Part shown: positions 1 through 12,300 of the stretch, piece by piece
Layout: each line of letters opens with the position of its first letter
Numbering within the stretch: position 1 is the first letter of the stretch
DNA from: Maylandia zebra
Taxonomy: Eukaryota > Chordata > Actinopteri > Cichliformes > Cichlidae
Direction: 5' to 3'
DNA length: 64,000 nucleotides
Assembly (NCBI RefSeq): GCF_041146795.1
Contig: NC_135175.1
Location: forward strand, 22,917,075 to 22,981,074
The notes under the pieces: generated by a model
What the model saw: the letters and a program-made list of their open reading frames with translations, nothing else
What the model was told of the DNA's origin: nothing
Database searches by the model: none
Position numbers and translations under genes: made by a program

Positions 1-1539
1 TCTTTGACTCATGCAAATTGCACAGCGGCAAAAGCAACAATGCTTCCTCAGTACCAGTAATGTGAGTTGACATATTCGCATCTGCTGTAATGTTCTCTCT
101 ATATGATGCCAAGATCATTAGCTGTTATAGCTGTGAAAATGAACAGAGTGATGAATGACTTGCTGTTCTGCTGCTATGCAGGTACTTTTTTTTCTTTTTA
201 ATTTGATGCTGCTAATACAATATTTGAATGAGAGATGATTGCTCGCAATAAACTCGTCAAGTTGCTTATGTTATTGTGGAATGTGGATGCTGTGTGTCTG
301 CACATCATAAAAAGAGAAGAGCCTGAAACTTGACCCCACTATCACCTGGTTCCAAGCAAGCAACGTGGGGAAAAACCCACAAAAAACATGGATGGGCTGA
401 GTCAGAATGTGTAGTTTGCTGCTGAAGCTGCTTTTGTGTCCTTCCACCATCAAACCCAGCATGCCCTGCATACAAGCTGAGCCTAACCTGCACACAACAT
501 CAGCACTTCTGCTGTTCACACGCACACTACTGAATGTGACACAAACACACACATCATGGTGTTAGTACAGCTGCCATCGAAGATATAAATCCCAAGCCGT
601 GCACATGTGCCGTTGTGGAACCACAGTGTGTTATAGATGCCACCCTTCTGGAGGGGTTTGCAGCAAACTGGCAATTTTCCATTGCATCCTTTTTCACGTG
701 CTCTGTCACTCAACCTGTCACCATGGAGATGAGCTGTGTCTCATGCTGGAGTGCATACACTGCAGCATACAGCAGCAGAGGCGAGCACCGCTGACTCTGT
801 CACACCTCACATGCAATCAGAAGCACTCCTTTAAACCAGCAGAGCAATAAAGAGCACTAAATCCAAGTCCCCAAATCCGGCTCTGTTCTACAGCCAATAG
901 CGTTGTGCTTTTAATACTGTGAGTTGTAGTGGTCAATAAATGTGCCCAAACCTGAGTGTCACCTTACTTAAGACACAGCATGACACTCAATGAGAGGAGG
1001 CCTGAGGAGAAAAAGTTAGCTGCAGCACGTAAAGGGCAACTGCCACTTCAGATAGGTGTCCTGAGTGGAGACTGAATGGGATCACACCGAGGAGTGGGGC
1101 AAAGCAGGGGGTCAACACAAAGGCCACACACTGTCACTCATATATAACATGTGCAGTATGACATTAACATAGATATCAATGAGCAAGAAAGCAAGAAAGA
1201 AGGCAGCATGTAACATTTCATATTTAAATAAAAATACATGTAATCATCGAGGATTGACTGTTTTCTGCTGATAACTGCATCATGAAGAGGAGTGTAATAC
1301 AATGCAAGACAGCGCAGAGAGGGCAGCTTAACTGTTTTGACTACAGTAGGGCACAGATACAGGATACTAGGAAAGCAGCAATGTAACGGATCTATTTGGG
1401 TAACTAAAGTTAAGCAACAGCAGTATTTAACTGTGAGTAAAAACTTTAAACACGGCATCTTTAGATTTTCTGCAAAGTTTTCATAATTTAGACTTGGCAT
1501 CTGTTAAAATCAAGGTCAACAGATATATATATGTGTATA
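1..1539. other. Intergenic sequence, no supported gene
   Basis: No convincing coding exon, splice-site pair or known repeat was recognised here. Open frames are short, lack homology that I can recognise and are scattered over all frames. The sequence could be intron or flank of a gene that lies beyond the left edge (see the CpG-rich stretch next to it). Confidence 0.5.
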
Positions 1540-2050
1540 TTTGTTTTCTTACTGTGAGATTTGGGACTTCCTTTATGATCACTCGGAAGAAGGTCCGCGA
1601 ATTGCACCCGGTGTCCCGACATGTCTGTTACAGGCTCTCAGGTCAGAGCTCCAGGACTTCACCGCTCTTCTCTGTGCTGTTTTAAAAGTAACAGCCAACT
1701 TCCGAGCAGGGGGCTGGTGGGGTGGGGAGGCTTTACCGCGTCGAGGTGACCGCGTCGCCGTCCGTGTTGCGCGTGGGAATCCTTCTACACTACACACCGG
1801 AGACGGGCGTCCGTGGATGACTTTCCCTCTGCCCCCTGTGCGTCTCTGAGCTGACTGTGTGCCAGTACTGCGGTGAAGCAGCCAGCTCGGTCCAACTCTC
1901 ACCTGCCCCTCTGCTCTAAGAAGCCTTGTGAACGTAGTAGACTCGCAGGAACAGGAGAGGCACTATCCCTCCCCCCGTATTAAAAATCATAAAACTTTTC
2001 CCCACACACACAAATGACGGTGACTGCAGCGTTACGTCATCACTGTAAAG
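1540..2050 (-). promoter_or_regulatory. CpG-rich promoter-like stretch, possible 5' exon of a gene off the left edge
   Basis: CpG dinucleotides are dense here (roughly 25 in 500 bases) and rare in the flanks. On the minus strand a good donor, CAG followed by GTGAGA, occurs with the last exonic base at 1903. A TACGTCA sequence resembling a CRE lies near 2033-2039, upstream of that donor in minus orientation. Together these suggest a promoter plus a first, probably non-coding, exon (about 1975 to 1903) of a minus-strand gene whose body is left of the window. The orientation and exon limits are inferences. A CpG-rich enhancer is the main alternative. Confidence 0.35.
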
Positions 2051-2950
2051 AATCCATAATAAAGTTTAAATCGGGGGCTGTAAAAACACAATAATGTTGG
2101 ATTTTCATACCACATATCATATTTTCGGACATTTTGAACATTTTCCAGCTGCCAGAGTCAGGAAGCTCTTAATCAATGTTCAAAATCTAACTTGGGTGGT
2201 CTTAGAAATTATAAATGTAAAACTTTATAAATCACCATTTCTCCCAGTCATCGCATCCCGTGATACCAAAACATGCCATTTCACATTTTTGAAGACCACT
2301 GCGCAGTCACTTTAACTCTGCGTATTGTATCCGATAATCCAACGCTGTAATCTGTTTTTAAAAGAATACAAATACCTTTATTGATACCTTGTCTGAGCAT
2401 CTGGGAGCATACAGTGCCACCTAACGGAAGGAAGGCGCAATATTTATCAGTACATGAGTTTTTCATAAATTACACATATGGCTTTAAAAAGCAGCTGAAT
2501 AAGTTTCTCTATATGTCTTTGTCATGTTCACGAAACAGGACACTGTGATCATAAAGGGATGGACATGGTCAGGAACAATACTCAGGCAGCCTGCAGCAAT
2601 TAAATGACACTCAGTTTGTACTTATGAGCCCAAAGTGTGCAAAGAAGACATCTCCCTCGCCCTTACACAACCAGCCAGAAGTGTTGATAGAAGGCAGGAT
2701 GGATCCATGCTTTAATGTTGTTTACACCAAACGGCAGAAGCAAAAGAAAATGAGATTCATAGCATTCGTTCATTGCAGCGTTTTTCCAGTTTTCTGCTGT
2801 GTCTCATTTTGGTGAGCCCGTGTAACTTTTGGCTGTTCTTAACTTAAAGGAGCAACACCCAGTGTGGTCTTCTGTTTGCTGTAGCCCAACCGCTTCGAGG
2901 TTCAAGGTTTTGCACATTTAGCGATGCTCTTCTTACTCGGTTGTAATGAC

Positions 2951-3172
2951 AGGTGTTGAACTCCAGGCCTCGAGGGCCGGTGTCCTGCAGGTTTTAGATG
3001 TGTCCTTCATCCATCGCAGCTGATTCAAATGGCTAAATTACCTCTTCAACATGTCTTAAAGTTCTCCAGAGGCCTGGTAATGAACTAATCGTTTGATTCA
3101 GGTGTGTTGATTCAGGGTGAGATCTAAAACCTGCAGGACACCGGCCCTCGAGGCCTGGAGTTCGACACCCCT
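2951..3172. mobile_element. Short inverted-repeat DNA transposon (MITE, hAT-like)
   Basis: The left end (2951-2998) and right end (3122-3172) are near-perfect inverted copies about 45-48 bases long. Both arms contain the GAACTCCAGGCCTCGAGG core in opposite orientation, separated by about 120 bases of unrelated sequence. The flanking octamers GTAATGAC and GATGTGAC agree at six of eight positions, compatible with an old 8-base target duplication of hAT type. No transposase is encoded, so the element is non-autonomous. The inverted structure is clear; the superfamily is inferred. Confidence 0.75.
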
Positions 3173-4110
3173 TGATGTGACTGGTGTATTTCCTTCCTTG
3201 GCCTTTCTCCTCCAACCTCTGGTATTTTGGCTGGAGGACTTAAACTCACTCGACTTTTTTCTCTTTCAGAGCATTCTCTGTAAACCCCAGCGATCCCATC
3301 CCATTAGATAAGCAAGTCTGAAATACCGAGACCAGCCAGTCTGGCACCAACAGCAATGCCACGTTCATAGACACTTCTACCCATTCTGACGCTCAGTTTG
3401 AACTTCAGCAGGTTTTTGATCATGTCTAGATGCCTAAATGCACTCAGGTGTTGATAAATAGATATTTGTATCCGTGAGCATCTGAACAGATGTAGCTAAT
3501 GAAGTGACCGGCAAGTGTATTTAGAACAGCAGACATTAATGTGAAATGCCAAAAAGGAAAGTATTATTACAATATGAATACATCCATATGTTGAGATTAG
3601 CTTATAGTATTTGCAAGCTGTATTTGGGTGGTTTGCTTTCCTTTTATATAGTTTTTAGGAAATCAAGCAGAATCTACAGTTTTTAAAAAAGAAAACAATT
3701 ACAGAAGAAATGACATTTTGGCCTATACCGTGACTGTGCACCCTTTATTTAAGCTTTAACATAGCTCAGTACACAGAGCACATTCCCTTGTACTCTGTGT
3801 ATTGAAGCCGTGGTCCCTTAATACACCGAGTTCGGCAGCCTGACCTGAATGAGAGGCTGCAGGGTCACTACATCATGTAATAAAATCCCAACATCACTTT
3901 TCACTTTAGGACACTGGTGAGTGGAGGATGACTGCAGCATGAACTGTGGTGGTGATGTGGTGGTTATGGACTGCCTTACACCTAAGATGAAACAGTGGAT
4001 ATCGCTAAAGCTGAATAACAAATGTATGAAAATGTAGGCGATAAACAAATAGCGGGACAACGAGCATGTAAATTAAAAATGAAGCCACTGCAAGTTAGTG
4101 TGTTTTTGTC
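3173..4110. other. Intergenic, nothing recognised
   Basis: AT-rich sequence downstream of otud1. No splice-compatible exon, RNA gene or known repeat was seen. Confidence 0.5.
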
Positions 4111-4115
4111 TTAAC

Positions 4116-4121
4116 TTTATT
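4116..4121 (-). terminator. otud1: Candidate otud1 poly(A) signal
   Basis: An AATAAA hexamer on the minus strand lies about 530 bases past the otud1 stop codon. It would give a moderate 3' UTR (about 4100-4648). No strongly GU-rich element follows it, so other sites remain possible. Confidence 0.45.
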
Positions 4122-4648
4122 TTGAAATTCTTTGTCAAATGTCGAAAAAGTACTGGAATAATGGAAAATGAACCATTGAATCATTCTCGCAGACACAAAC
4201 CAAGCACTGTGAACTACTCTTAGAGGAATTTTGTGCAAATGAGTAGCTAAACACATGGAAAATGCAAACCAGATTTCTCTTTGTCTGAAAATATTGGGCA
4301 GTTGCCAAAGCATGAGAAGCACGACAAAAAAATAATAATAACTGGTCAGCTGAGAGAGGGCAAATAAAAATAGTACACTCCAAAAGCACTCAGCCACATC
4401 TGAACAGCATTAGAGAATTTCACTCATGTCAACATCACCCAAACTATCAAGAACAGACTCACACACTGTCAAACTCTTTCGGAGACAACTAGCGTTAATT
4501 TCAAAACGCTGGCATAGACATGAACCAAAGTATGTGCACTGCACGTCTTTTTGCTCCTTAAAAAATCCTTAAAAAACAATAATTTAAAGCACGTAGAAAC
4601 AAAGCAGAACCATTCATCTCTATTCCTCTGTAATGCGCTGTATTTCGT

Positions 4649-6070
4649 TTACACGGACCCATTCTGCTCAATGTACATTTTGGATAATGAGGCTGCCATC
4701 GACTTTGCCAGTTCCTCGTCCCGTTTCTTTTGCATCTGCGAGTTTCGGCACCAGTCCTCATACTCTGGGTTGGGCAGACACCTGTCCAAGAGAACGTCAT
4801 AGTGACCGTTGCTCAGCCAACTCAGCCAGATAGCTGGTTTGGAAGGATCCTCCTCTCCAAGAAAGTGCACCATGGTGGAGACAGTGGGACTCTCCAAGCT
4901 GCCCCCTGTTGTGAGGTGGATGTTGACATTCAGCATCTGGCTCATGGCGAGAAGCTCGGGGTAACCGGCCCAAGTGCCGTCCTGCGCTGCATTGATCAGG
5001 AATTCCCCCACATCCTCTTCAATGATAGGGTTGAACTCGTCAAGGTGGTCAGCGATGTGGTGCACCGTCCGCTCCCTCAGCTCTGCATGTCTCGACTGGT
5101 CCCCGTATGTGGCTTTAGACACAGCCCTGTACAGACAGTTGCCATCTGGAATGATTTGATACCTGTATTTGTGCCTCTCCTGGAGGTACTTATTTTGCTT
5201 TTCCACTTCAGCCAGGTATCGGGCGACTTTGTCGTTGATCTCCCCTCTCTCCTGGACTCTCTGTGGAGGGGACTCCTGCAGAACACTGAGCTCAAAAGCC
5301 CGTCTCTCTTCTGATGCTGGAGCAGCTTTGGTCGTGCTCATTAAGCTAAAATCTTCTTTTATGAGATCCTTAGGCTGTACTGCCTTGGGGGGAACCAGCT
5401 CCTTGTCTTTCAATGAGGCCCACGTCTTGCTTCTGAAGGGGGTAATAGTTAGTGAAATTCCATCATCCCCACCTGAAGTTTCCACCGTTCTCTTGTATTC
5501 TTCTATTCTGGGTCCACTGGTGTTGTTGCTGTTGGTAAGCTGATTTCCAGTCAGTTCTGGGCAGTCTGGGAAAAGCTCATCTGTCCCATTGCTCAATTGA
5601 TCTATCAAGTCCACTATCACATCAGGGTCGCAGTCATTACAGAGTAAAGTTTCACCGCTATGAGAGTCTGGGGAAGGTGGTTTGACTTTGGACTCCCTCA
5701 TAACATGCACAGGCACAGACCTCTCCACTCCATCAGGTCTCCGGATTAAAATTTCAGCAGTCGAGGTGAAGTAAATTGGCCTCATGGTTGAAGCTTCGTA
5801 ACACGACAAGGCAGGCATGTTTGCGGAAGACACAGACTCGCTCACCGGATCACCGTTGGTCGCTGAAGTTGCGTCTGGTTGAGTAAATCCCGGCCTGTCA
5901 GCCTCAGAGGAACTTGCCCCGTTCAAACGCGCAGAAGCGGTCGACAAAGTTATTGTAACTTTGCGAGACGACCTCGGGTAGTGTGTCAGCACACTGTTGT
6001 ACAACTGCATTTTGAAAGAGTCCTTTATACTGAACGGCGCGGCTGGGCTGTTACGGAAAGATGACAACAA
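4649..6070 (-). CDS. otud1: OTU-domain deubiquitinase OTUD1, complete single exon
   Basis: A 473-residue open frame matches the OTUD1 family in length (human about 480) and in lacking introns. OTUD1 is a cysteine protease that removes ubiquitin, with preference for Lys63-linked chains. The first 280 residues are Ser/Thr/Pro-rich and low in complexity. The OTU domain covers about 300-430: the D-G-N-C-L-Y motif gives Asp309 and the catalytic Cys312, and N-G-H-Y-D supplies His423. A ubiquitin-interacting motif follows at about 450-466 (D-E-E-L-A-K-S-M-A-A-S-L). The first ATG in the frame is at 6070, and the N-terminus from there resembles the family, so I chose it. All catalytic residues are present and no frame disruption is visible. 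It is a stand-alone transcription unit, convergent with nothing on its left and divergent from tgif1 on its right. Confidence 0.95.
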   Translation of the reverse strand: MLSSFRNSPAAPFSIKDSFKMQLYNSVLTHYPRSSRKVTITLSTASARLNGASSSEADRPGFTQPDATSATNGDPVSESVSSANMPALSCYEASTMRPIYFTSTAEILIRRPDGVERSVPVHVMRESKVKPPSPDSHSGETLLCNDCDPDVIVDLIDQLSNGTDELFPDCPELTGNQLTNSNNTSGPRIEEYKRTVETSGGDDGISLTITPFRSKTWASLKDKELVPPKAVQPKDLIKEDFSLMSTTKAAPASEERRAFELSVLQESPPQRVQERGEINDKVARYLAEVEKQNKYLQERHKYRYQIIPDGNCLYRAVSKATYGDQSRHAELRERTVHHIADHLDEFNPIIEEDVGEFLINAAQDGTWAGYPELLAMSQMLNVNIHLTTGGSLESPTVSTMVHFLGEEDPSKPAIWLSWLSNGHYDVLLDRCLPNPEYEDWCRNSQMQKKRDEELAKSMAASLSKMYIEQNGSV

Positions 6071-6300
6071 TAGCTAAAAATACTCTCCGTGTCATCAACA
6101 ACAGCAAAGTTGTAGGGAAGGTTTCCATGGCTCTGAGTCCCGCTGTCATTGACACACAGAGACGACTAGACTGTCCAGTTTAGTCCTCTTGCGTCATTTG
6201 CAGTTGGGGTGCCTCCCTAATTTTAGACTCCAAACTGTAACAGGACCCAGTCCTCTTCGACAGAATCAAGTCCGACGAAATAAAGCCAAAAAACACTTTT
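6071..6300 (-). promoter_or_regulatory. otud1: otud1 5' UTR and proximal promoter region
   Basis: The bases just upstream of the otud1 start must hold the 5' leader and core promoter of this intronless gene. I see no TATA box or strong CpG cluster that would fix the transcription start. Assignment rests on position only. Confidence 0.4.
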
Positions 6301-7900
6301 CAGTTGAATTATTTCAAAATAAAATTCATGGTTTACGCACACGTGCGCCTTCGTTATGAGCGATCATGCTTTACTGCCTTAGATCAATGAGCAAAAGTTT
6401 CTTTAAAAAAGTCAAACTTTTAAAAAATGTTTTCATGCTGATAAACAGGAAAAGATGCTTTAACTTTAAAGTGCAAAAAATCCTTACAAAATAGTGAACG
6501 TTTTTATTTTTATGTTTTAAGAAGTCTCATAACTAGTTCACTAAGAATACCACGTTTACTGAGTTTTAATTTACTTTCAAAAAGTCCATTGTGGTGTTGC
6601 TTTCATTCAAATAGCCACATAATCATCAAATACACTTTCTTCCTCTTTACTAACATGATGACTTGAAATGAAATGAGCACTTCAAATGACAAGGTAATCT
6701 AAATAAAAACAGCGCATCCAATTACTCGCTTTAGAATAGCAAAGTGTTAATTAAAGCAGATGTTCGTAAAGCTCAGTTTTAGTGTAATTAGGCCTAGGAT
6801 TTTTATTTATTGATTTATTGCGAATGAACTGGAACAAAGGAAAAACACAGTCCGCCATAAATCCCGGATATGGGAACAATTTACCAGATTATGGTTGAAC
6901 CTCATCATTTTGTGAACCCTAAAGTATTCTGATTCTGATATTTGAACCACAACAATCTTATTTTGAAAGAAAAAAACCACCAGTTTCCTGTACAGTTGTG
7001 GCTGTCTGTAAGTTCACACAGCTCTCCACGGGCGTCCTGACTGAAGCCGCGATGCTCGTGGACAAATGTGAAGGATTTGATGCGTCACAGTCAAATGAGT
7101 CGAGTGACACAACAGTAAAGCAGCAGAGCTACCGCTCAGCTAATTATCGTGTCTATTCTTTAAACAAAGCGTTTTACATTCGTTTCCCCTCTAAACAGAT
7201 TTATGTGGTTCTTGTTATTAATCCTACAAAATAAACATAAAAACATTCATTAAACAAGTGCAGCACAGCTAGTCTATCAGACTAAATGACTATTAATATT
7301 ACTGCTATTATTAATTACAAAAATCAGCCAATCAATAAATATCATTTGATCTATTTTAATGTCACAACTGATGGGAAGCATACCTAGTATCTGACAGTAG
7401 CTGGCTTTGGCCTGCCAAACTTAGTCGTCTCTATTTTTAACAGTGACTGAGCTGGAAAACACACTCAGGCTGCTTGTGTTTGATTATAAAAATATTACTT
7501 CAGTGAGTGGGTGTACATTTATAGCAGCAAAAAAAACCCCAAACAACATTAACATTAATAATCAGTAAAGGTGACTGTTTATTTTGTTTTGTTTTAATAT
7601 GCTGTAATAGTATACTGAAACATAATAACACTTTCTAATACAGCCTGTGACTAAAGGTGAAATTCCCCTTGACTTTCCATGTATTTGACCTGAAATTACA
7701 ATGTAATTGCATTAACCGACAAATACAACAGAGTAAGGAGGTAATAATTCAAGTATTTACATCAATCATTATACTATCATTACACATTATGCATTCATTT
7801 TGGCTAGTGTATTCAACAGGAAATCAGACACAAATTATACTCTAAGTAATTTTACGTAGTACATAATTTCCAGGTATTTTAAAGCAACTTCTTTCCTTCC
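6300..7900. other. AT-rich spacer between otud1 and tgif1
   Basis: Low-complexity AT-rich sequence with no supportable exon. One open frame (6998-7234) starts without family resemblance and I regard it as chance. Confidence 0.5.
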
Positions 7901-8640
7901 TTATTTTCGCCTGAATTGCAGTGCAATTAAATCACCACCAGAGGGACCCCGAGGACCTCGTGTCTGCACGCCGCGTTGCATTCACGTACAGTTCCGCTTG
8001 TGTGCACGCGGAGGCGACATTTAGCTTCCGCAAAGAGCACTTGAATGCATGTCTGGAACAAATGCATGCAAAGAAACGATGCTACAGCAGCTGTCGCATG
8101 GTTGTGCACCGCATACAAATGAAGGCATTGATCGTTTTCTTCGCAGTGCTGCTGTTGTCTTTAGTAAGCCGAGCTGGTGCGCTAACCTCCAGCTGCTGCA
8201 AGGTTTGATCAATATATCCCGCAGCTACACCCATGTCCACACTGTATTTTTTAAGCATTTCCTCATTCCTGTGAGAAATTACAGGAGCTTCTCCTTATAT
8301 AATGTTTACAATTCAATCGGGGTGACATCGATAGCGCATAAGAAACGTTTCACGCGTATCTATAGGGATACAGAAGAATGGACTACTACAGTCACAACAC
8401 GGGAGGAGGAGGAGGAGGGGGATGCACAGTAGTATAAACACGAGATTTGCTGCTATTACCATAAACACAACACGAGGCCCCTATTGTAACACACTGCAGC
8501 AGCCTATACGAAGCCACATTGTTAAAAAGCACTCGCATGCAGAAGAATTATTGTTGGGAGTACGTGAAGGTAATTCTTCACGATGTAAACAAGCGATACG
8601 AAAGGTGATAAACCACAGACTGTGATAAGGCGATGAAGCT
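7900..8640 (+). other. CpG-enriched stretch with a short signal-peptide-like frame
   Basis: CpG content rises compared with the flanks. On the plus strand an ATG at 8119 opens a 29-codon frame whose first residues (M-K-A-L-I-V-F-F-A-V-L-L-L) look like a secretion signal, followed by A-G-A and a Cys-Cys pair before a stop at 8206. Possible donors (GTAAGC at 8164, GTTTGA at 8203) lie inside it. It could be an exon of an unidentified secreted peptide, an upstream first exon or promoter of tgif1, or chance. No downstream partner exon was identified. Confidence 0.2.
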
Positions 8641-8840
8641 TGCACCACAAAAACACACCGACGCTCATTCGGAAATATGCGGCATAGCCTGTAGCAATAA
8701 TGTGCTATATGTATGTTTTAAATTACTGTGGTTAGTTTAGTTATTTTTAATCTGTAGGTGTTACCACGAGGTCCGCAGCGCTATCCCCCAGTCTGCTATT
8801 GTTGTCATTTTGCTTGCCCGCCTAAACAACGCTTTCTGCA

Positions 8841-8892
8841 TATTATATATCTATATAGATATACATATCTATATATCTATATAGATATATAT
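8841..8892. repeat. TA/ATCT-rich microsatellite
   Basis: Alternating TATATC/TATAGATA units form a simple, self-complementary repeat of about 50 bases, 450 bases upstream of the tgif1 start codon. Confidence 0.85.
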
Positions 8893-9345
8893 TCACTTTA
8901 TTAGTAGGGTCAGCAGCAGTTAAAGCTCAGCAAGACTGTATTCATGTCAGTGGAACAAGCCATGCTGATGTCAGAGATTTTTCCTGTTCTCCACTGGTGG
9001 TGGGAGGATCTTTGCGTTTAGTCACGCAGCTGTCAAAGATAGCTGTCACCCAGTTTCAGGATCAAACACACAGTCAATGAGAAAAGGGGCTTTGAGCAGA
9101 AAGGGACGCAGAGATCTCAGGTAACCCACAACCCCCCACCCCCCTCTCCTGCCACCTCAAGTCTCCAAAGAAGGACGACTAGAAGAGAGAAGAACATCTA
9201 AAACGGGAAAAAAGAAGCATTTTTTAATGAACAAGGATTTTCGAGATTTCGGATACACGCTGGGGATATCTAGGGGGGAAAACACAGCTCTGACAGAGAA
9301 TTTGTCTTCTCCGCTTGCCGAGGAATAAGCGGGCATTTTTTCAAG

Positions 9346-9361
9346 ATGAAGACCAAAAAGG
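9346..9361 (+). CDS. tgif1: tgif1 coding exon 1
   Basis: The exon encodes M-K-T-K-K plus one base of the next codon, then the donor GTAGGT. It corresponds to the M-K-G-K-K start of the human short isoform. The transcribed leader lies in 8900-9345. The exon is too short to be found as an open frame; it was located from its donor, its phase (1) and this match. Confidence 0.85.
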
Positions 9362-12300
9362 GTAGGTGGGATTTCTAAAAGATATAACATTAAAGTATTA
9401 GGGAAGAGGAAAAAAACGACTTTAGACGGAGACGGCGTTAAAGAATGAGTAACAGAACCGTTTCCCTCATATGCAAACCATGCAGTCTATTGTTTCCTTT
9501 CCAGACATGACAGGGGGGCTTTTTCTGCCATGTGTTGGCGCGATGTCAAAAGTCGACAATAGCAAGGTTTAGCCACCGTTTTAGGTTATCTAAATGTGCT
9601 TTATTCAAGTTTTCACACAATAGGCTAACGCACGACTGTGTCGCCGTGTGTTGTTTTCCTAGTCGCGGTATAAACTGGGACAACTTTCAGAATGATTTAA
9701 AAGACGCTTTCGCCTTTTTTCTGTTACGGTGGAAACCTCATATAAGCTACATTTGTGAAGAAGTTTTTAGGTTCTTGATAAGTGGTGATAGTCGATACAA
9801 GTCAAAAGTTGTGCGACTGTTGTGACTTCAGGGGTTGTTACATTTTGGCAGCCTGTAAGCTTAAAAAAACCCTCGATATTTTGTATCTTTTTTAGTTACG
9901 AACAGCGAACGGAAACAGCCCCCAGCGCCTTTAAAATATGACCAAAATCCAAATGTAGGCTAATGTTCATCCTGACCTCATTGTGGGAACTTGCTGTTGC
10001 CTTGTTACATTCATGGACCTCGTGGTGCAGCTCGCTCGCGCACGCACGCACACAAAAGAACCTTCTTACAAGTTGTTCAAACTTAGAAAAACTGTCGTGT
10101 TTCTCGGGTTAAAATGTCTTTTTTCTGGCCTTTTAGTGGAAGCGACGTATTTCGGCTGGTGGAAAGTTTGCGCCAAAGTCGCTGTTTGCGAGTAGAAACT
10201 TTTGAAACGCGTACAAAGGAGCAGGCAGCCCTGGATTCTTTTGTTTAGTCTGGAGACGCTTATTTGCAACAGGTCTCCCCTCCCCCTTCGCCTCTCCAAC
10301 CTACGTAATTACCTCATCCTGTTGGCCACTCTTGACTTGGGAACTTTCTTACTTCTTTCCCACTAGTTTGCCCGGGAGCTCACGGCTGTACAATAAATAT
10401 CCTGGCCTGTTTTATTCGCTATGACCGCTTGGCTTCCCGTACAGTAGCCTAGGTGCTGGTGTCCAGGTGTAAATATTGACCTAAAATCACAGGAGCCAGT
10501 CTTTAATAAACCTCAGTGTGTCTTTATCATAAAGAGGAGGGACGCATATTAAGGTTTTGTATTGGTTAGTTACTAAATGGGACTGAAAATGTTTAATATA
10601 TAATATGCCAGATGGAAAATGGGACAAATTTAAAAGCAGTTCAAAAGCACATCAGTTTGCCTGGGCTGTACTCTTGACATTCAAAGCAATTCAGAGCACT
10701 TCCTTTGATCATGATTGACTTCGATTAGATCCTAAGCCTCCCATTTAAAAAACAAAAAATACAGACTCTGTAATCTTTCAGATTCAGCGCTCCTGTTCTT
10801 CAAAACAAACTCTCCCCTTTTACACAGAGATTGTTGCTGTGCCAGCTATCAGCCTGTCTAGAATAGACCTGGCTTGTATTTGTTGAGGCAGGTTTTATAA
10901 CTGACACAGCATCAGGCTAGCCTTTGTGACGTCCCCCCCTTTCTACATCCACCCTCCCCTTCTTCCTCCTCCTCACACCCTCCCTGGCTCCTTATATGAA
11001 TCACATGGCTGAACTTGACAGCTTGCTTCTGACACATCAGCTGCCTCCCAGACAACTTGAGCGGCTGTGGCAGAGCCGCTCTGACAACGGGGTGGCTTGA
11101 CATTAGAGGATATAAATTCTTCTTTGTCCTGGCCTCACATGCTCTTTTTTTTTTTTGTCCTTCTCTTGCACTCGCTCGTGATTTTTTTTTAGGTTTGATG
11201 ATGCTGTCGGGCAGCGAGACTGACGATGAGGACAGCGTGGACGCCCCTCTGGATCTGTCGTCCAGCGCGGGGAGCAGTGGGAAGAGAAAACGGCGGGGAA
11301 ATCTGCCCAAGGAGTCCGTTCAGATCCTCAGGGACTGGTTGTATGAGCACCGTTACAACGCCTACCCCTCTGAACAGGAGAAAGCCCTTTTGTCCAAGCA
11401 GACCCAGCTCTCTACACTGCAGGTACGGGCACAGATTCTGACGGAAAAAAGATAGTACCGCCTGAAGCTGTTTTTTTTCTGCCATTAAGCCCAGAGAGAG
11501 TAAATAGACCACTGTAAAAGTCAAGAGGAAACAAGTGTCAGCTTTACTGAATCATTTCCTGTCTGGATCACAAACAAATTATGACACATACACACTGTGA
11601 ATTGAAGGTCATCTAGATCAGCTTGATGTTGCAACATAAAAGTCTGAGACAAAGTGAGTAAACTTACTCCCTGTGTGCTGTGGGCTTGGCCGAGGCACTT
11701 GGACAGGAATTTCCCTCCCTCTAGCCCCTTTTCTATCCCAGCTGTCTGGGAACAATGCGGAGTCATTTACATAGTTAGAGCTGAAAGGCTCCTTAAGCCA
11801 GTTACGACTAGCCTGGAGGACTGAGAAAAAGAGTGGAGTGAACTGTGAATGCTGCTATTACAAAAGAGATTTATTTTTTTATTCAAAACTATTTTCAAGA
11901 CAAGATTTCTAAATCTAAACTGACCTTTATTAAAAAAGGGGTTAGCTTATAATCAGAGGTGTCTTTTGTCATTTCTGCAGTGGTGAAATGATTAAAACAG
12001 GAAATGGTTGCGGTGTGTGAAATGTCAGCATGTGATAGGTAGGGTTTACCTTTCACTCGATTTCTCTGCTGACATGTGCAGACTGCACCTGGGGATAAAT
12101 GTACCAGCAGATTTTCTTTCAAAGCGCAAGGCAGAATGGAAGCGAGCCATGTGACGCGCCTTTTCTGACTGTGTGGGTTGTTGTTGTTATCGTCTTCTGC
12201 AGGTGTGCAACTGGTTCATTAACGCACGCCGGAGACTTCTCCCGGAGATGCTGAGGAAAGATGGCAAAGATCCCAACCAGTTCACCATATCCAGGAAAGG

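Noticed and set aside
4730..5543. Long plus-strand open frames across the otud1 region
   Set aside because: They are antisense shadows of the otud1 coding sequence and show no family resemblance.
11057..11192. Treating the long plus-strand frame into tgif1 exon 2 as the true N-terminus
   Set aside because: It runs through the T-rich acceptor tract; exon 1 at 9346 with matching phase and the M-K-x-K-K start is far better supported.
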